Source: Verrucomicrobiota bacterium (GTDB lineage: Bacteria; Verrucomicrobiota; Verrucomicrobiia; Opitutales; Opitutaceae). From it: DNA of 36,286 nucleotides. The notes under the pieces were generated by a model. It ran no database searches. It was not told the origin of the DNA and saw only the letters and a program-made list of their open reading frames with translations. A program made the position numbers and the translations under genes. Shown in pieces: positions 25,183-34,608 of the stretch; positions within the stretch are counted from its first letter, which is position 1, and each line of letters opens with the position of its first letter. The stretch is from assembly GCA_963205455.1 (NCBI GenBank), contig CAUJJL010000063.1:1-36286 (forward strand). The letters are read 5' to 3'.

Positions 25183-28100
25183 ATGAAACGGAGCCGCGCA
25201 CTAACCTCCCATCTGCTGGCCTGCATCCTGACCGTGTCCACGTGGAATACATCGGCAGCGCCACATACCGACCGTCTCAGCAATCTTTCATCCCGCGCCC
25301 GTGCCGGCTCCGGTCCTCGATCACTTGTTGCGGGCTTCATCGTGGGAGAAGGCCCTCCCAAGCAGGTGCTCATCCGGGCCATCGGCCCCAGTCTCGCGCA
25401 GTTCGGGCTCTATGCTCCCCTTCCCAAGCCCAAACTCGAACTCTACGACAACCGCGGCGTGAAGCTCCTGGAGAACACCAGTTGGATGACTCCCGGCTCA
25501 CTCGCGCCTTCCGTAGCCGCGGCCTTTGAGTCTGTCGGGGCGTTTCCACTCGCGGGTGGCGATGACGCTGCGGTTCTCGTGACGCTTTCCGCAGGGAGCT
25601 ACACCGCAGTCGTAAGTGGAGCAGATGGCCGAGAGGGTGTCGCCCTCGTCGAGGTTTACGATGTGTCCGGACCCGCACAATTGATGAACCTCTCCACCCG
25701 GGCCGAGGTCCGGGCAGGGGCCGAGATTGTGATCTCCGGCCTCGTCATCAGCCCCGGTTCGGACCATCGTCGGCTCCTCGTCCGCGCCATGGGGCCATCG
25801 ATGGCCTCACTCGGCGTCCCGGATACGCTCTCTGATCCTGTTCTCTCCATCAGAAACTCAAACGGCGTCGAAATTGCTTCCAACGACAACTGGGCCGACA
25901 AGGACGGATTTGCCACCGTCACGAGTGCCCTCGCCTCCAGCGGTGCCTTTGCCTTCGCGAGCCCCGATTCGAAGGACGCCGCCCTCGTACTCGATCTAGC
26001 GCCAGGCAGCTACACAATGATCGTCAACGGTGCAGCCGACCGTTCAGGCATCGCACTGGTCGAGGTTTACGACATCACCGCCACAAGCGTTCCCTCGGTG
26101 AGCGTCTCCACCGACTCCCTTACCAGCAGCACGCGGAAAAACCTCCTCGGTTCCTTCACCATTACGCGCACGGGATCGCTGGCACAGCCAATGACCGTGC
26201 ATTACACCATGGAGGGAACCGCAAACGCGGGATTCGACTATGTCGGCGTTCCCTACAATGTCGTGATACCCGCCGGCTCCCATTCCGCCCGCGTCGAAAT
26301 CCAGGCATTGAACGCGGCCACGCCGCCCCCGTGGGCCCAGCCCCGCACGGTCGTGCTTCGGCTGCTGCCCAACGAGCACTACAAGATCAGCGTCGAACAA
26401 TCCGCCGAAATGGTGATAGGCGCATCCGCCCCCACACCTACTCCCACGCCGCTGCCGTCACCTACTCCCACGCCGACACCGATCCCAACACCCACTCCCA
26501 CACCCACTCCCACACCCACTCCGAGCCCAACTCCCACTCCCAGTCCAACCCCGACGCCTACGCCAACACCAACGCCCACACCAACGCCAACACCATCCCC
26601 TTCGCCCTCACCGACACCGCGGCCAAGTCCGACTCCTACACCAACACCAACTCCTTCCCCAGAACCAACGGAGCCGCCGTCGCCCACGCCCTCCCCTACA
26701 CCGGTACCAACACCCACCCCTTCGCCTACTCCGTCGCCCACACCAAGACCAACCGTTCTTCCCACACCCACCCCCACGCCACGTCCCACGCTGGCGCCCA
26801 CACCAACGCCTACGCCGACACCGACGCCCACCACGAGGCCGACATCGATTCCAACCCAGCCACCGCCCCTACCGACTCCCACGCCCACACCAACGCCAAC
26901 GTCACGTCCGACACCCACCCCCACGATTCCCATTGGGCCCACGCCTACGCCATCTCCCACGCCGACTCCCACGCCCACAACCTCGCTTGCCTCGATCTCT
27001 GTCACGGCAACGACAACCTCGGTCAGTTCGGCAGGAGGATCACCCGCGACGTTTCAGTTGACCAGGACCGGCTCCCTCCAGGTTCCGCTGGTGGTCAGCT
27101 TCACCCTCCAGGGTACCGCACGCCCCGCCATCGACTACGTGGTTCCTCCGTTGACTGCAACCTTTGCAGCGGGCTCACCAACCGCCCGCGTGGAGGTCAC
27201 GCTCGCCACACCCGCCGACGCCATTCCTTCGACCCGCACGCTCACACTCAATCTCAACTCCTCAGGCACCTACAATCTGGGCAACGACACCTCGGCCACG
27301 ATCAACCTGATCTACGAAGCCGGCGGCCTGTATGTCGCAAGCCTTCGCATTCCGGATTTCTCCACCGGCTCCACCGCCTCCGGTTCCGCGAGCCTGCAGA
27401 TGAGCCCCGACGGAACCTCCGGCATCGTCAACGTGAACTTTTTCGGACTCTCCTCTCCCCAGACCGTGGCCTACATCCGCCTGGGCGACAAGAATCAGGT
27501 CGGCATCGAACTCGTCCGGCTGCCGAACGGTCAGGTGACCGCGCTGCAATGGACATTGAGGGCGTCGGGCAATCTCTCAATCGCTGACATCCAAACGGCA
27601 CTCCGGGACGGACGCGTATTTGTATCCGTGCAAACTGAACTCCTCCCCACGGGTGAACTCGTCGGGTCGTTTGTGCGCTCAACGGGCTCAACCGCCTTCG
27701 TTCCTCCGGATGCGCCTCCCGCCCTTCCACTGTCGCCGCTCTCCGCAACCGATGCGGCCCGCTTTCTCGCACAGGCGACTTTCGGCCCCACACAGGCAGA
27801 TATCGATAGCCTCACCGGTCAAGCTCCTGCCGTCCTAAACACCTGGATCACGGGCCAGTTCAATGCGCCTGTCTCCTCACATCGCAGCGAGACACAGGCC
27901 GACTTCGACAACTTCGTGCGAACTCCGGACAAAACGACCGTCGGTACCAGCAGCCGTCACTACGCCTGGTGGAAGATCGCCGTCAAAGGCCAGGATCAGC
28001 TCCGCCAGCGCGTCGCCTTTGCACTCAGCCAGATCCTCGTCGTCTCCGAGGTCAACGACACCATTGCGGGCGAGCCTCTCAATCTCGCGGGCTACCAGGA

Positions 28101-29331
28101 CATGCTGGCGCAACATGCGTTCGGAAACTACCGTACCCTGCTCGAACAGGTTTCGCTCAGTCCGATCATGGGCGTCTACCTGAGTCACCTTCGCAATAAC
28201 AAGGGCACCTTCAACGCCCAGGGCGTGCCGCTCACGTATCCGGACGAGAACTACGCACGCGAGGTCATGCAGCTCTTCAGTGTAGGCCTCAACCTGCTCC
28301 ACCCGGACGGCTCCCTCATCCTCGATTCGGCCGGCTCACCGATACCGGTCTACGACCAGCAGACGATTGCCGAGACCGCCAAAGTCTTTACCGGATGGGG
28401 ATTCGCATCTGCCTCAGCCAATCCCAGCTTCTTCGGCGCCGCAAAGGACTACAGCCAGCCGATGCGCCTGTATCCAAATAATCATGACAACACGGCCAAG
28501 ACCATCCTCGGCGGCAGGGTCCTCCCCGCAAACCAGGGCGGTCTCCAGGATCTCAAGGATACCCTCGACACGCTGTTCAATCATCCGAACACCGGCCCCT
28601 TCATCTGCCGCCAGCTCATCCAGCGGTTGGTGACCAGCAACCCGAGTCCGGGCTACATCTATCGAGTCGCCCGGGTGTTCGCGGACAACGGCAGCGGCGT
28701 TCGCGGCGATCTCGGCGCCGTCGTGCGCGCGATCCTTCTGGACTACGAAGCGCGCTCGACCGCCGAGGCCACGAGCGTCGACTTTGGAAAACTGCGTGAA
28801 CCGGTGCTTCGCGCGACAGCAATGCTCCGCGCCCTCGGCGGCGAATCCAACAGCGGCCGATTCCCCATCAGCGCCGGCAACACGGACAACAATCTTGGGC
28901 AGACCGCGCTTCGCTCCCCCACGGTGTTCAACTTCTTCATTCCAGGCTACATCCAGCCGGGGCAGCTTGCCAGAGCCGGACTGGTCGCGCCCGAATTCCA
29001 GATCCTGACCGACACCACAGGCATCACCATTCCCAACTTCCTCAGAGGCTATCTCTACGCCAACAGGCCGGCGGCAACCGACACCGCCAGTCAGACAATC
29101 GGACTGCGCCCTGATGCCGCCACGCTTGCGCTAACGCAGACACCGTCGGCTCTTATCGCACGCCTCAACCTCCTCCTTACCAGCGGCTCAATGAGCGCGT
29201 ACGAAGCCAATCAGCTGGCTGCCGCAATCGACCGCATGCCTGCCGCAACCAGCGACGCCAACCGTCTCGAACGGTATCGTTCAGCGGTCTATGTGATGCT
29301 CACCACTCCACGTGGAGCGGTCCAGAAGTAG
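25183..29331 (+). CDS. Giant surface/secreted DUF1800 protein with Calx-beta, Thr/Pro linker and CHRD
   Basis: 1382 residues. Signal peptide 1-26. Two homologous repeats at about 31-160 and 168-298 share a start (NLSSRARAG / [11 protein letters not shown]), a middle (LIRAIGPS / LVRAMGPS) and an end ([10 protein letters not shown] / [10 protein letters not shown]). Calx-beta domain 1 is about 304-412, then a Thr/Pro-rich linker about 415-600, Calx-beta domain 2 about 603-712, a CHRD domain about 713-830, and DUF1800 about 850-1382 beginning [20 protein letters not shown]1800 proteins in this phylum are usually exported, of unknown activity, and often precede a DUF1501 gene. Here no DUF1501 follows; the only one is 9 kb away with PSD1. 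The linker probably extends the C-terminal domain away from the cell. Confidence 0.9.
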   Translation: MKRSRALTSHLLACILTVSTWNTSAAPHTDRLSNLSSRARAGSGPRSLVAGFIVGEGPPKQVLIRAIGPSLAQFGLYAPLPKPKLELYDNRGVKLLENTSWMTPGSLAPSVAAAFESVGAFPLAGGDDAAVLVTLSAGSYTAVVSGADGREGVALVEVYDVSGPAQLMNLSTRAEVRAGAEIVISGLVISPGSDHRRLLVRAMGPSMASLGVPDTLSDPVLSIRNSNGVEIASNDNWADKDGFATVTSALASSGAFAFASPDSKDAALVLDLAPGSYTMIVNGAADRSGIALVEVYDITATSVPSVSVSTDSLTSSTRKNLLGSFTITRTGSLAQPMTVHYTMEGTANAGFDYVGVPYNVVIPAGSHSARVEIQALNAATPPPWAQPRTVVLRLLPNEHYKISVEQSAEMVIGASAPTPTPTPLPSPTPTPTPIPTPTPTPTPTPTPSPTPTPSPTPTPTPTPTPTPTPTPSPSPSPTPRPSPTPTPTPTPSPEPTEPPSPTPSPTPVPTPTPSPTPSPTPRPTVLPTPTPTPRPTLAPTPTPTPTPTPTTRPTSIPTQPPPLPTPTPTPTPTSRPTPTPTIPIGPTPTPSPTPTPTPTTSLASISVTATTTSVSSAGGSPATFQLTRTGSLQVPLVVSFTLQGTARPAIDYVVPPLTATFAAGSPTARVEVTLATPADAIPSTRTLTLNLNSSGTYNLGNDTSATINLIYEAGGLYVASLRIPDFSTGSTASGSASLQMSPDGTSGIVNVNFFGLSSPQTVAYIRLGDKNQVGIELVRLPNGQVTALQWTLRASGNLSIADIQTALRDGRVFVSVQTELLPTGELVGSFVRSTGSTAFVPPDAPPALPLSPLSATDAARFLAQATFGPTQADIDSLTGQAPAVLNTWITGQFNAPVSSHRSETQADFDNFVRTPDKTTVGTSSRHYAWWKIAVKGQDQLRQRVAFALSQILVVSEVNDTIAGEPLNLAGYQDMLAQHAFGNYRTLLEQVSLSPIMGVYLSHLRNNKGTFNAQGVPLTYPDENYAREVMQLFSVGLNLLHPDGSLILDSAGSPIPVYDQQTIAETAKVFTGWGFASASANPSFFGAAKDYSQPMRLYPNNHDNTAKTILGGRVLPANQGGLQDLKDTLDTLFNHPNTGPFICRQLIQRLVTSNPSPGYIYRVARVFADNGSGVRGDLGAVVRAILLDYEARSTAEATSVDFGKLREPVLRATAMLRALGGESNSGRFPISAGNTDNNLGQTALRSPTVFNFFIPGYIQPGQLARAGLVAPEFQILTDTTGITIPNFLRGYLYANRPAATDTASQTIGLRPDAATLALTQTPSALIARLNLLLTSGSMSAYEANQLAAAIDRMPAATSDANRLERYRSAVYVMLTTPRGAVQK
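26431..26979 (+). repeat. ~550-bp hexanucleotide-type low-complexity tract (ACNCCN)
   Basis: The DNA coding for the Thr/Pro linker is an imperfect six-base repeat built from CCAACG, CCCACA and CCTACT-like units. Because the period is a multiple of three, the tract has no stops in other frames. It gives spurious Ser/His/Thr/Asn-rich and Gly/Val-rich open frames on the two strands. Gains or losses of whole units would keep the DUF1800 frame, so linker length can vary. Confidence 0.92.
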
Positions 29332-29458
29332 GTGACGTGTCGCCCGGAAGCGGTGGCGGCGGGATTCCAAAGAACAAGGGCACGCGAATCAGAGCCGACA
29401 AAGGATATCACACTCTCCGGGGAGCACAAAACGCTTGCGGCGCAAATCGCGGCGCGGC

Positions 29459-29493
29459 AAAAAGCTCCCAGCAATTGCTGCTGCCACGGGAGC
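29459..29493 (-). terminator. Possible minus-strand intrinsic terminator
   Basis: Read on the minus strand, GCTCCC (29493-29488) pairs with GGGAGC (29469-29464), followed directly by five T. The loop contains a palindrome, CAGCAATTGCTG (29469-29480 on plus). The stem is only 6 bp with an 18-nt loop, so it is weak. No minus-strand gene ends here; the nearest is the TPR gene, 1.6 kb upstream on that strand. On the plus strand the hairpin is in the leader of the following gene. Confidence 0.3.
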
Positions 29494-29530
29494 CATCAGC
29501 ACCGCGTCCGGCAGCCGTTCACCTCCACAC

Positions 29531-31009
29531 ATGGCCAATCTCCGCGCCGCCTTCGCGCACGCCACACTGCTCACCACACTGCTTTTCGCGTCCGGTCCGT
29601 CCAAGGCAGCCATTCCCGTCTATAAGCTGGGCGACATCGCCGACCAGGATGTCATCACCCCCGTCGCCCTGACCGTCGTCGACCCGGTGGCTACCGAGAA
29701 GCTGAAGGAGAAGCTGAGCCAGGAAGTCCTTCCGGTGGTGCGCTTCAGTCCCTCGGGAGCGAACGATGCCGAGCAGCGGCTGCGGCAGAGCCTTGAGACG
29801 GCAAAATCCAACTTCCTGACCACCTTGCGCCATGCGCTCAATGGACAGCCGCCGACCGACCTGGCAGCCACATCGCCCGCCTACCTCGCCACCCTCCGAA
29901 TCGTGAGCGCCGAGTCGCCCGCCCATCTACCCTTCGCACAACTCGCACCCCTCTGGCTCCAGAACAGGAGCGATCATCTGCTGATCGCGGACCTCGTACA
30001 GCCATTGAAGGAGGTCATGATCCAGCCCATCGTCGCCTCGAAGACCGATTCCACGATCCCCTCGAACCAGAGCGTGCAACTCGTGACCGTCAGTCGCCTC
30101 GACGCTTCACCCACCCAGCAGGAGCTGGACAAGCCCTCCACCCGCCTCACTTCTGGAAAGATCCTGAGCCTATGGCGGGCGCGGCGTCTGGTCGAAACCA
30201 GCTTTTCCCCGGGCCAGGAGGACATGGGCCGCTTTGTCGCCTCCTTTGTCGCGGAGAACGCGGTGGCTGATCCGGCGTTTACGGAGCTTCTCCGCGCACG
30301 GAAGAAGGAGGGCGTCACGGCCAACAATAGCTACGAGGCAGCACAGGTCATCATTCGCAAGGGGCAGATCATCGACCAGGCCGCCTTGAGTGCGCTGGCA
30401 GCCATGCGGGAAAAAAGCCTGATCGGAACCCTGCAATCCCGCCTCGACCAGGAACAGTCCATTGCAACCCAGATCAAATCCCAGACCAAATGGATCGCCG
30501 GCAGCCTGGTTTTTGTCTGCATGGCATTGCTGCTGGTCCTCTGGCGGCTCCGTGCACGGCCGTCAGCGCCCGCCCTTGTCGACGCCCCGCAGGACATGCT
30601 GCCCGGAGCTGAGGAGCGGCTCCTATCCGACGGCAACAACGCGGAGCTCTGGCGGAATCGCGCATTGATTGCGGAAGGAAAGGCAGAACGAGCCCATCAG
30701 GCCATACGCTCCGGCGTGCTGGGCTGGATGCGTGAAAAGATCTTTCAGACTCTGTTTCGCCAGCGGACCGAACTGCTCAGTGTTCAAAAGAAGGCGGAGT
30801 TGGAAATGGGCGAACTCGAACAGCGCCTGGAATCCCTGCACACGCCGCTCCAGGAGCGCATTCGCGCCTACGAACAGCGCATCGAGGAACTCGAGCGCGA
30901 ACTTGCAGCTCAAGGCAAGGCCAACCGTGACCTGATCGGCGCGCGGATCGCCGTCGCACGTCAGCACCTCGACGTGGAGCGCGAACGCAGCCGCTTTCAT
31001 GCTCAGTGA
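29531..31009 (+). CDS. 7TMR-HDED-like sensor domain, single TM, cytoplasmic coiled coil; no HD domain
   Basis: 492 residues from the ATG at 29531, which gives a signal peptide (MANLRAAFAHATLLTTLLF, ending SKAA). An upstream in-frame start at 29435 would add a basic 32-residue leader. Residues about 28-300 resemble the extracytoplasmic 7TMR-HDED domain of PgpH/YqfF phosphohydrolases: it opens YKLGDIADQDVITP, then VVDPVATEKLKEKLSQEVLPVVRF, and closes VIIRKGQIIDQAALSAL. In PgpH this leads into seven TM helices and a cytoplasmic HD domain that hydrolyses c-di-AMP. Here one TM helix (WIAGSLVFVCMALLLVLW, about 321-338) leads to a roughly 150-residue helical tail with a coiled coil at about 415-492. 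There is no HD motif or enzyme signature. The family call is from motif memory, without a profile search. Convergent with the TPR gene, 49 nt apart. Confidence 0.65.
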   Translation: MANLRAAFAHATLLTTLLFASGPSKAAIPVYKLGDIADQDVITPVALTVVDPVATEKLKEKLSQEVLPVVRFSPSGANDAEQRLRQSLETAKSNFLTTLRHALNGQPPTDLAATSPAYLATLRIVSAESPAHLPFAQLAPLWLQNRSDHLLIADLVQPLKEVMIQPIVASKTDSTIPSNQSVQLVTVSRLDASPTQQELDKPSTRLTSGKILSLWRARRLVETSFSPGQEDMGRFVASFVAENAVADPAFTELLRARKKEGVTANNSYEAAQVIIRKGQIIDQAALSALAAMREKSLIGTLQSRLDQEQSIATQIKSQTKWIAGSLVFVCMALLLVLWRLRARPSAPALVDAPQDMLPGAEERLLSDGNNAELWRNRALIAEGKAERAHQAIRSGVLGWMREKIFQTLFRQRTELLSVQKKAELEMGELEQRLESLHTPLQERIRAYEQRIEELERELAAQGKANRDLIGARIAVARQHLDVERERSRFHAQ

Positions 31010-31058
31010 CAGCCCGCTGCCGACCGATTCTGAGGTCGCCTGCCGCCCGACGCCCCGA

Positions 31059-32186
31059 TCATCCGGACTCTTCCGCATTCTGCAGCGCCTGTTCGTAGCA
31101 CTGCAGGGCGTCGTCGTACCGCCCCTGGCGGTTGTAGACTCCGCCTTTGTGGAGGTAGGCCAGCGTCAGATTCTGGTTTGCCTCGATCGCGCGATCATAG
31201 CACCAAATGGCCTCCTCATCCCGCTTCAGGCGCTCGAGCGCCGCGCCTTTCTTCACAAGGGCCTCGGCGTGATTCGTATCGATCTTGAGAATCTCATCGT
31301 AGCAGGTCAGCGCCTCGCGCGCGTGGTTCGTGCTCAGAAGCTGGCGTCCTTTGGCAAGCAGCAGCACGATCCGCGGATCCTCCTCGGAGGCATCCTCATC
31401 GCCAGTGGCGGCCGCTCCCCCGGCAGCAGTTTCCGGTTCCATGCCTCCAGGCGCTTCCGACCCTCCGTTCACATGAGGCAGCGCACCCGGGGACACCGCT
31501 TCAGGTTGAGTGGCAGAAGGGAGCCGTGTCGCCGTCTGCTCGAGTTCGATGACGCGCTGCTCAACGCGGTCAATGACTGACATCAATCGCTGATTGGACA
31601 ACTCCACAGCCTGATCGAGCGCAGCCGCTCCCGCGCCCAAGGCCGGGACGTTGGCGGTCGGCAATGGCACCGGTGCAGAGGAGCGAGCCGCCACACCGTC
31701 AATTACACGATTGAGCGCACGCCACTGGAAAAAAGGCACCAGCAGCAGCGTGAGCACCCCCAGCCCACCGAATATGCACGCGACCCAGATAAAGGTCCTT
31801 TGGGACTTCTGGGTCGCTTCTTCCTGCCGATTCCGTTCCGCCGCCTGGCGAGCCGCCTCCGCCTGCTGACGCTCACGCTCCGCATCCATCGCCGACTTGA
31901 TCGCTTCAAGCTTTTCCGAAAGTGCCGCTGCTTGGATTCGCGCTGCCGTCTCCGCCTCCACACGGCTGTTTGCAACGGCCATCTGAGTCGCATGGAGCTG
32001 CTCGCGAAGCTGAATGTACGATCGAAGGAGTTCGGTCTGGTTCTGATCCTCTGTACCCTGCGGGCGCGCAGACTGCCCCTCCCCCCCCGCCTGTGTTTGC
32101 CCCGTGAGCGGTAGAACGGACGACAGGAGGATCCCCAAAACGAAAAGGTGGGTGCCGAGTCTGCCCGGTCTCGAACTCTGGTTCAT
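31059..32186 (-). CDS. Exported-N-terminus coiled coil / TM / TPR membrane protein
   Basis: 375 residues. Signal-like hydrophobic stretch 13-29, then a charged Glu/Gln/Ala/Arg-rich coiled coil about 50-128, a TM helix TFIWVACIFGGLGVLTLLLV (131-150), a short helical region with a Pro/Gly/Ala/Glu-rich linker about 165-268, and three TPR units about 273-374 (AREALTCYDEILKID, DEEAIWCYDRAIEAN, YDDALQCYEQALQN). The predicted topology is periplasmic coiled coil and cytoplasmic TPR, so it is probably a scaffold. No enzymatic motif. It lies 87 nt downstream of the PL6 stop on the same strand and converges on the HDED-like gene. Its function is not recognised. Confidence 0.82.
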   Translation of the reverse strand: MNQSSRPGRLGTHLFVLGILLSSVLPLTGQTQAGGEGQSARPQGTEDQNQTELLRSYIQLREQLHATQMAVANSRVEAETAARIQAAALSEKLEAIKSAMDAERERQQAEAARQAAERNRQEEATQKSQRTFIWVACIFGGLGVLTLLLVPFFQWRALNRVIDGVAARSSAPVPLPTANVPALGAGAAALDQAVELSNQRLMSVIDRVEQRVIELEQTATRLPSATQPEAVSPGALPHVNGGSEAPGGMEPETAAGGAAATGDEDASEEDPRIVLLLAKGRQLLSTNHAREALTCYDEILKIDTNHAEALVKKGAALERLKRDEEAIWCYDRAIEANQNLTLAYLHKGGVYNRQGRYDDALQCYEQALQNAEESG

Positions 32187-32273
32187 ATCCGTCTTTCGAC
32201 GCAGGCTGAAATTCCGTCCGCCGATGTCAAGGTGCCCCCAGCCGCTACGTAATAATTTCCAGAATCCCCAGCA

Positions 32274-33677
32274 TCAGTCATACGCAGGCCCCACATCCTC
32301 GGGTGTCAACATCCTCGCCAGGACCGGGGCTTCGCTCACCTCATCCGCCCCGACGTCCTTCATTTCTCCACGGGGCTGGCCATCGATATCCACGATCACA
32401 CCGGGAAAAGAACCGGTCGCGGCATCAATGGCCGGGCTTCCTTCCTGAAGATGCATGCCCGCCGCACCCTCTCCACCCAGACGGGGATCGGCCGCGACAT
32501 ACGCATCCGCCGGAAGGTCGCCAGGCCCCCCCGTGTTCCATGCCAGATTTCCCTCCCAGACCGCATCGGAATAGGGCCCCTCAATCTTTGCAGCCATCCC
32601 GCCGCCTTGCAGGATGTTGTTCGCAAACACGGTGTGGGTGGCCCCAAGCGGATTCGGATTCCGGCGGCTCATCTGATAATGCGTGCGATTGTCCACGAAC
32701 GTATTGAAGGCGATCACGCAATGGTCGGGCCGATCATGGGCTCCAACGGAACCCCCGTCAGCAACTTCCACCGAACCATTGCCGAGGTTCACGCCAATGT
32801 AGTTCCCTTCGAAAACATTGCTGAAAACCTGGTGCCTGTCCCCAAAGATCCGGAGCCCCTCCGTATTGCGGACCACGTTGCCGTACACCACGCAGTCATT
32901 TCCATGGCGCAGGCTGAACTGGGCGGTAGGGCTGTCGGCGAAGGTGTTGTAGCGATACGTGTTTCCGGAGCAACGGTTTGACACCATGTCGTTCTCGCCC
33001 CTGCAGCGGACGAACAGGTTGTACTCCACAACGCCCGCGCCGACTGACAGTGTAAGCGCACTCAGGCCAAAGCGCAGCATTTCCCCAGGCTCACCGCCCG
33101 CGCTGCCGAAATCATGGAAGTAATTCCGATGTATCCAGAGGCGCTGCGCCACCTGCCCCGCTGGGCCGCTCACCGCAATCAGCGCGCCGGTCGTGCGCTT
33201 GTCGCCAAAGTCATTCCGATCAATCTGCACATCATGCCCAAGGATCGCCAGGTACGGCCCTGCCCCGGTGCAGCGGAAGGTGTTGCGTGTCAGACGAACA
33301 TGGCGGGTACCTGTTCCGATGCTCGCCTTGCCGGAGGCGTGTGTGAACTTGAAGCCTGAAATCACCACGTGACTCGCGGGCGCGCCGACATTGAAGCCAT
33401 GCGTGCCTCCGATCTCCACCCCTCCGACCGTCTCCGCCGCAATCGTGATCGGCTGCTCCGCCGTGCCGCGACAGGTGACCGACAGGGCGGACGTCGTTAC
33501 ATAGGTGCCGTTCTTCAGGGTCACAATATCGCCCGGCACTGCCTCCTCGATCCGGCTTTGCAGCTCCGCCAGCGTTTCCACGCTATAGGATTCGGCACGG
33601 AGGACCGCCGGGAAGGCGAACAAGGCAAGGACCGTGAAGGCTGCCGAAAGGAACGCGGGGGAGTTGGGGTGCAACAT
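32274..33677 (-). CDS. Secreted polysaccharide lyase family 6-like protein (alginate lyase/chondroitinase B type)
   Basis: 467 residues from the ATG at 33677, which starts a signal peptide (hydrophobic 9-25, ending LRAE). The body is a right-handed parallel beta-helix of PL6 type: VPGDIVTLKNGTY opens it and SLRHGNDCVVYGN (about 255-267) is the family core. Family enzymes cleave alginate or dermatan sulfate by beta-elimination with a Ca2+ site, a Lys base and an Arg. Aligned from memory to Pedobacter chondroitinase B, E228 and D230 match Ca2+ ligands E243/E245 and R257 matches Arg271, but the Lys250 position is R235. It may be weak, altered or inactive. Last gene of the ADH-SDR-isomerase-lyase operon, 23 nt after the isomerase. 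Confidence 0.85.
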   Translation of the reverse strand: MLHPNSPAFLSAAFTVLALFAFPAVLRAESYSVETLAELQSRIEEAVPGDIVTLKNGTYVTTSALSVTCRGTAEQPITIAAETVGGVEIGGTHGFNVGAPASHVVISGFKFTHASGKASIGTGTRHVRLTRNTFRCTGAGPYLAILGHDVQIDRNDFGDKRTTGALIAVSGPAGQVAQRLWIHRNYFHDFGSAGGEPGEMLRFGLSALTLSVGAGVVEYNLFVRCRGENDMVSNRCSGNTYRYNTFADSPTAQFSLRHGNDCVVYGNVVRNTEGLRIFGDRHQVFSNVFEGNYIGVNLGNGSVEVADGGSVGAHDRPDHCVIAFNTFVDNRTHYQMSRRNPNPLGATHTVFANNILQGGGMAAKIEGPYSDAVWEGNLAWNTGGPGDLPADAYVAADPRLGGEGAAGMHLQEGSPAIDAATGSFPGVIVDIDGQPRGEMKDVGADEVSEAPVLARMLTPEDVGPAYD

Positions 33678-33700
33678 GGAAATGAGCAGATGTAAGCGGA

Positions 33701-34591
33701 TTAACCTTCGGGCCAATGCTGGGCAAGTTTCCGGCGAAGAAATCCAACGCTAGCCTCGAGCTGATCCATGCCGTCGACGCCGTCCTCGATGCTGATCCAG
33801 TTGTTGAATCCCACGCTCCGCAATTCCCGGAAAATGGCGTCGTAGTCATTGAGACCGCGGCCGATTTCCCCGTGACGCAGGCGCTTCAGGTAGCCTTCGC
33901 TGCCATTCTCCTCCCGACGCAGGTCCTCGACCGTGCCTTCAATCAGAAAGCGGTCGCTCGCGTGCATGGTCACCACACGGTGCTTCACCCGCCGCAGGAG
34001 CTCGAGGGGATCATCACCCGCAATGATCGCATTGCTGGGGTCGTAATTCACTCCAAAGTGCGGGTGCCGGATGCGATCCACCAACGCGCAAAAGACGTCC
34101 ATCTTCTGTGCAAACTCCGGGTAGTTCCAGAAGTCATCCTTGTAATGATTCTCCAAAATCAGCGTCACGTTGCAGGCTTCCGCCTCCGGCAGGCAGGCCT
34201 CGATCGCTGACACCACCAGGTCGAGACCCTGCTGGATCGTCAGCTCCGGTCGTCTCTGCCCCGAGAGCACGCGGCAGTATTCCGCCCCCAGGGTCGCGGC
34301 CATGCGGATCCAGGACTTTTCGCGCTCGATCTCCTTCCGGCGCAGTTCGGGATCCGGCTGCGAAAAATCCGGTGAGCAACAGAGCATGGGGATCACCATG
34401 CCCGCGCGCTCCACCATCCGGCGGGCATCAACCCAACAGGCCGGATCCTGGAGTTCGAGGAACCCGCTGTAATACTCCAGCCCGTCGAGCTTCAGGGGGG
34501 CAGCAAGGTCGACCCATTGCTGCAGGGTCATGGTTCCGTCCTTGCACAGGGCGCGGACAAATGCCTTCGGGAAAGCGGCCAGTCGGGGCAT
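33701..34591 (-). CDS. Sugar phosphate isomerase/epimerase, xylose isomerase-like TIM barrel
   Basis: 296 residues from the ATG at 34591; a TTG at 34612 overlaps the SDR stop (TTGA) and is an alternative coupled start. AP endonuclease 2/xylose isomerase-type TIM barrel. The metal site is readable: E147 in LILENHYK, D184 in NYDPSNA, H210 in TMHASDR and E269 in SIEDGVDG. Members epimerise or isomerise sugars, keto-sugars or inositol derivatives, or act in related C-C chemistry, so the substrate is unclear. Position between the SDR and the PL6 lyase points to processing of sugars released by the lyase. Confidence 0.86.
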   Translation of the reverse strand: MPRLAAFPKAFVRALCKDGTMTLQQWVDLAAPLKLDGLEYYSGFLELQDPACWVDARRMVERAGMVIPMLCCSPDFSQPDPELRRKEIEREKSWIRMAATLGAEYCRVLSGQRRPELTIQQGLDLVVSAIEACLPEAEACNVTLILENHYKDDFWNYPEFAQKMDVFCALVDRIRHPHFGVNYDPSNAIIAGDDPLELLRRVKHRVVTMHASDRFLIEGTVEDLRREENGSEGYLKRLRHGEIGRGLNDYDAIFRELRSVGFNNWISIEDGVDGMDQLEASVGFLRRKLAQHWPEG

Positions 34592-34608
34592 GGGTGGAAG
34601 CGGATGAT

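Noticed and set aside
26431..26979. Possible CRISPR array or VNTR locus
   Set aside because: There are no unique spacers and no 25-40 bp conserved repeats; the tract is an in-frame coding repeat.
26379..27005. Minus-strand open frame coding a (Gly-Val)n protein of 208 residues
   Set aside because: Complement of the same Thr/Pro repeat; pure low-complexity translation.
26331..27587. Plus-strand open frame of 418 codons rich in Ser/His/Thr/Asn/Ala
   Set aside because: It is a by-product of the six-base repeat in the DUF1800 stalk, which lacks stops in all frames; it overlaps a well-supported gene and has no start context.
29332..29530. Remnant of a DUF1501 gene after DUF1800
   Set aside because: I looked for Tat and FDPKP-like motifs in all frames and found none; it is a 199-bp leader with one hairpin.
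32227..32232. TTGACA (minus strand) as a -35 box for the TPR gene
   Set aside because: No acceptable -10 hexamer at 16-18 bp spacing; a lone hexamer is not enough.
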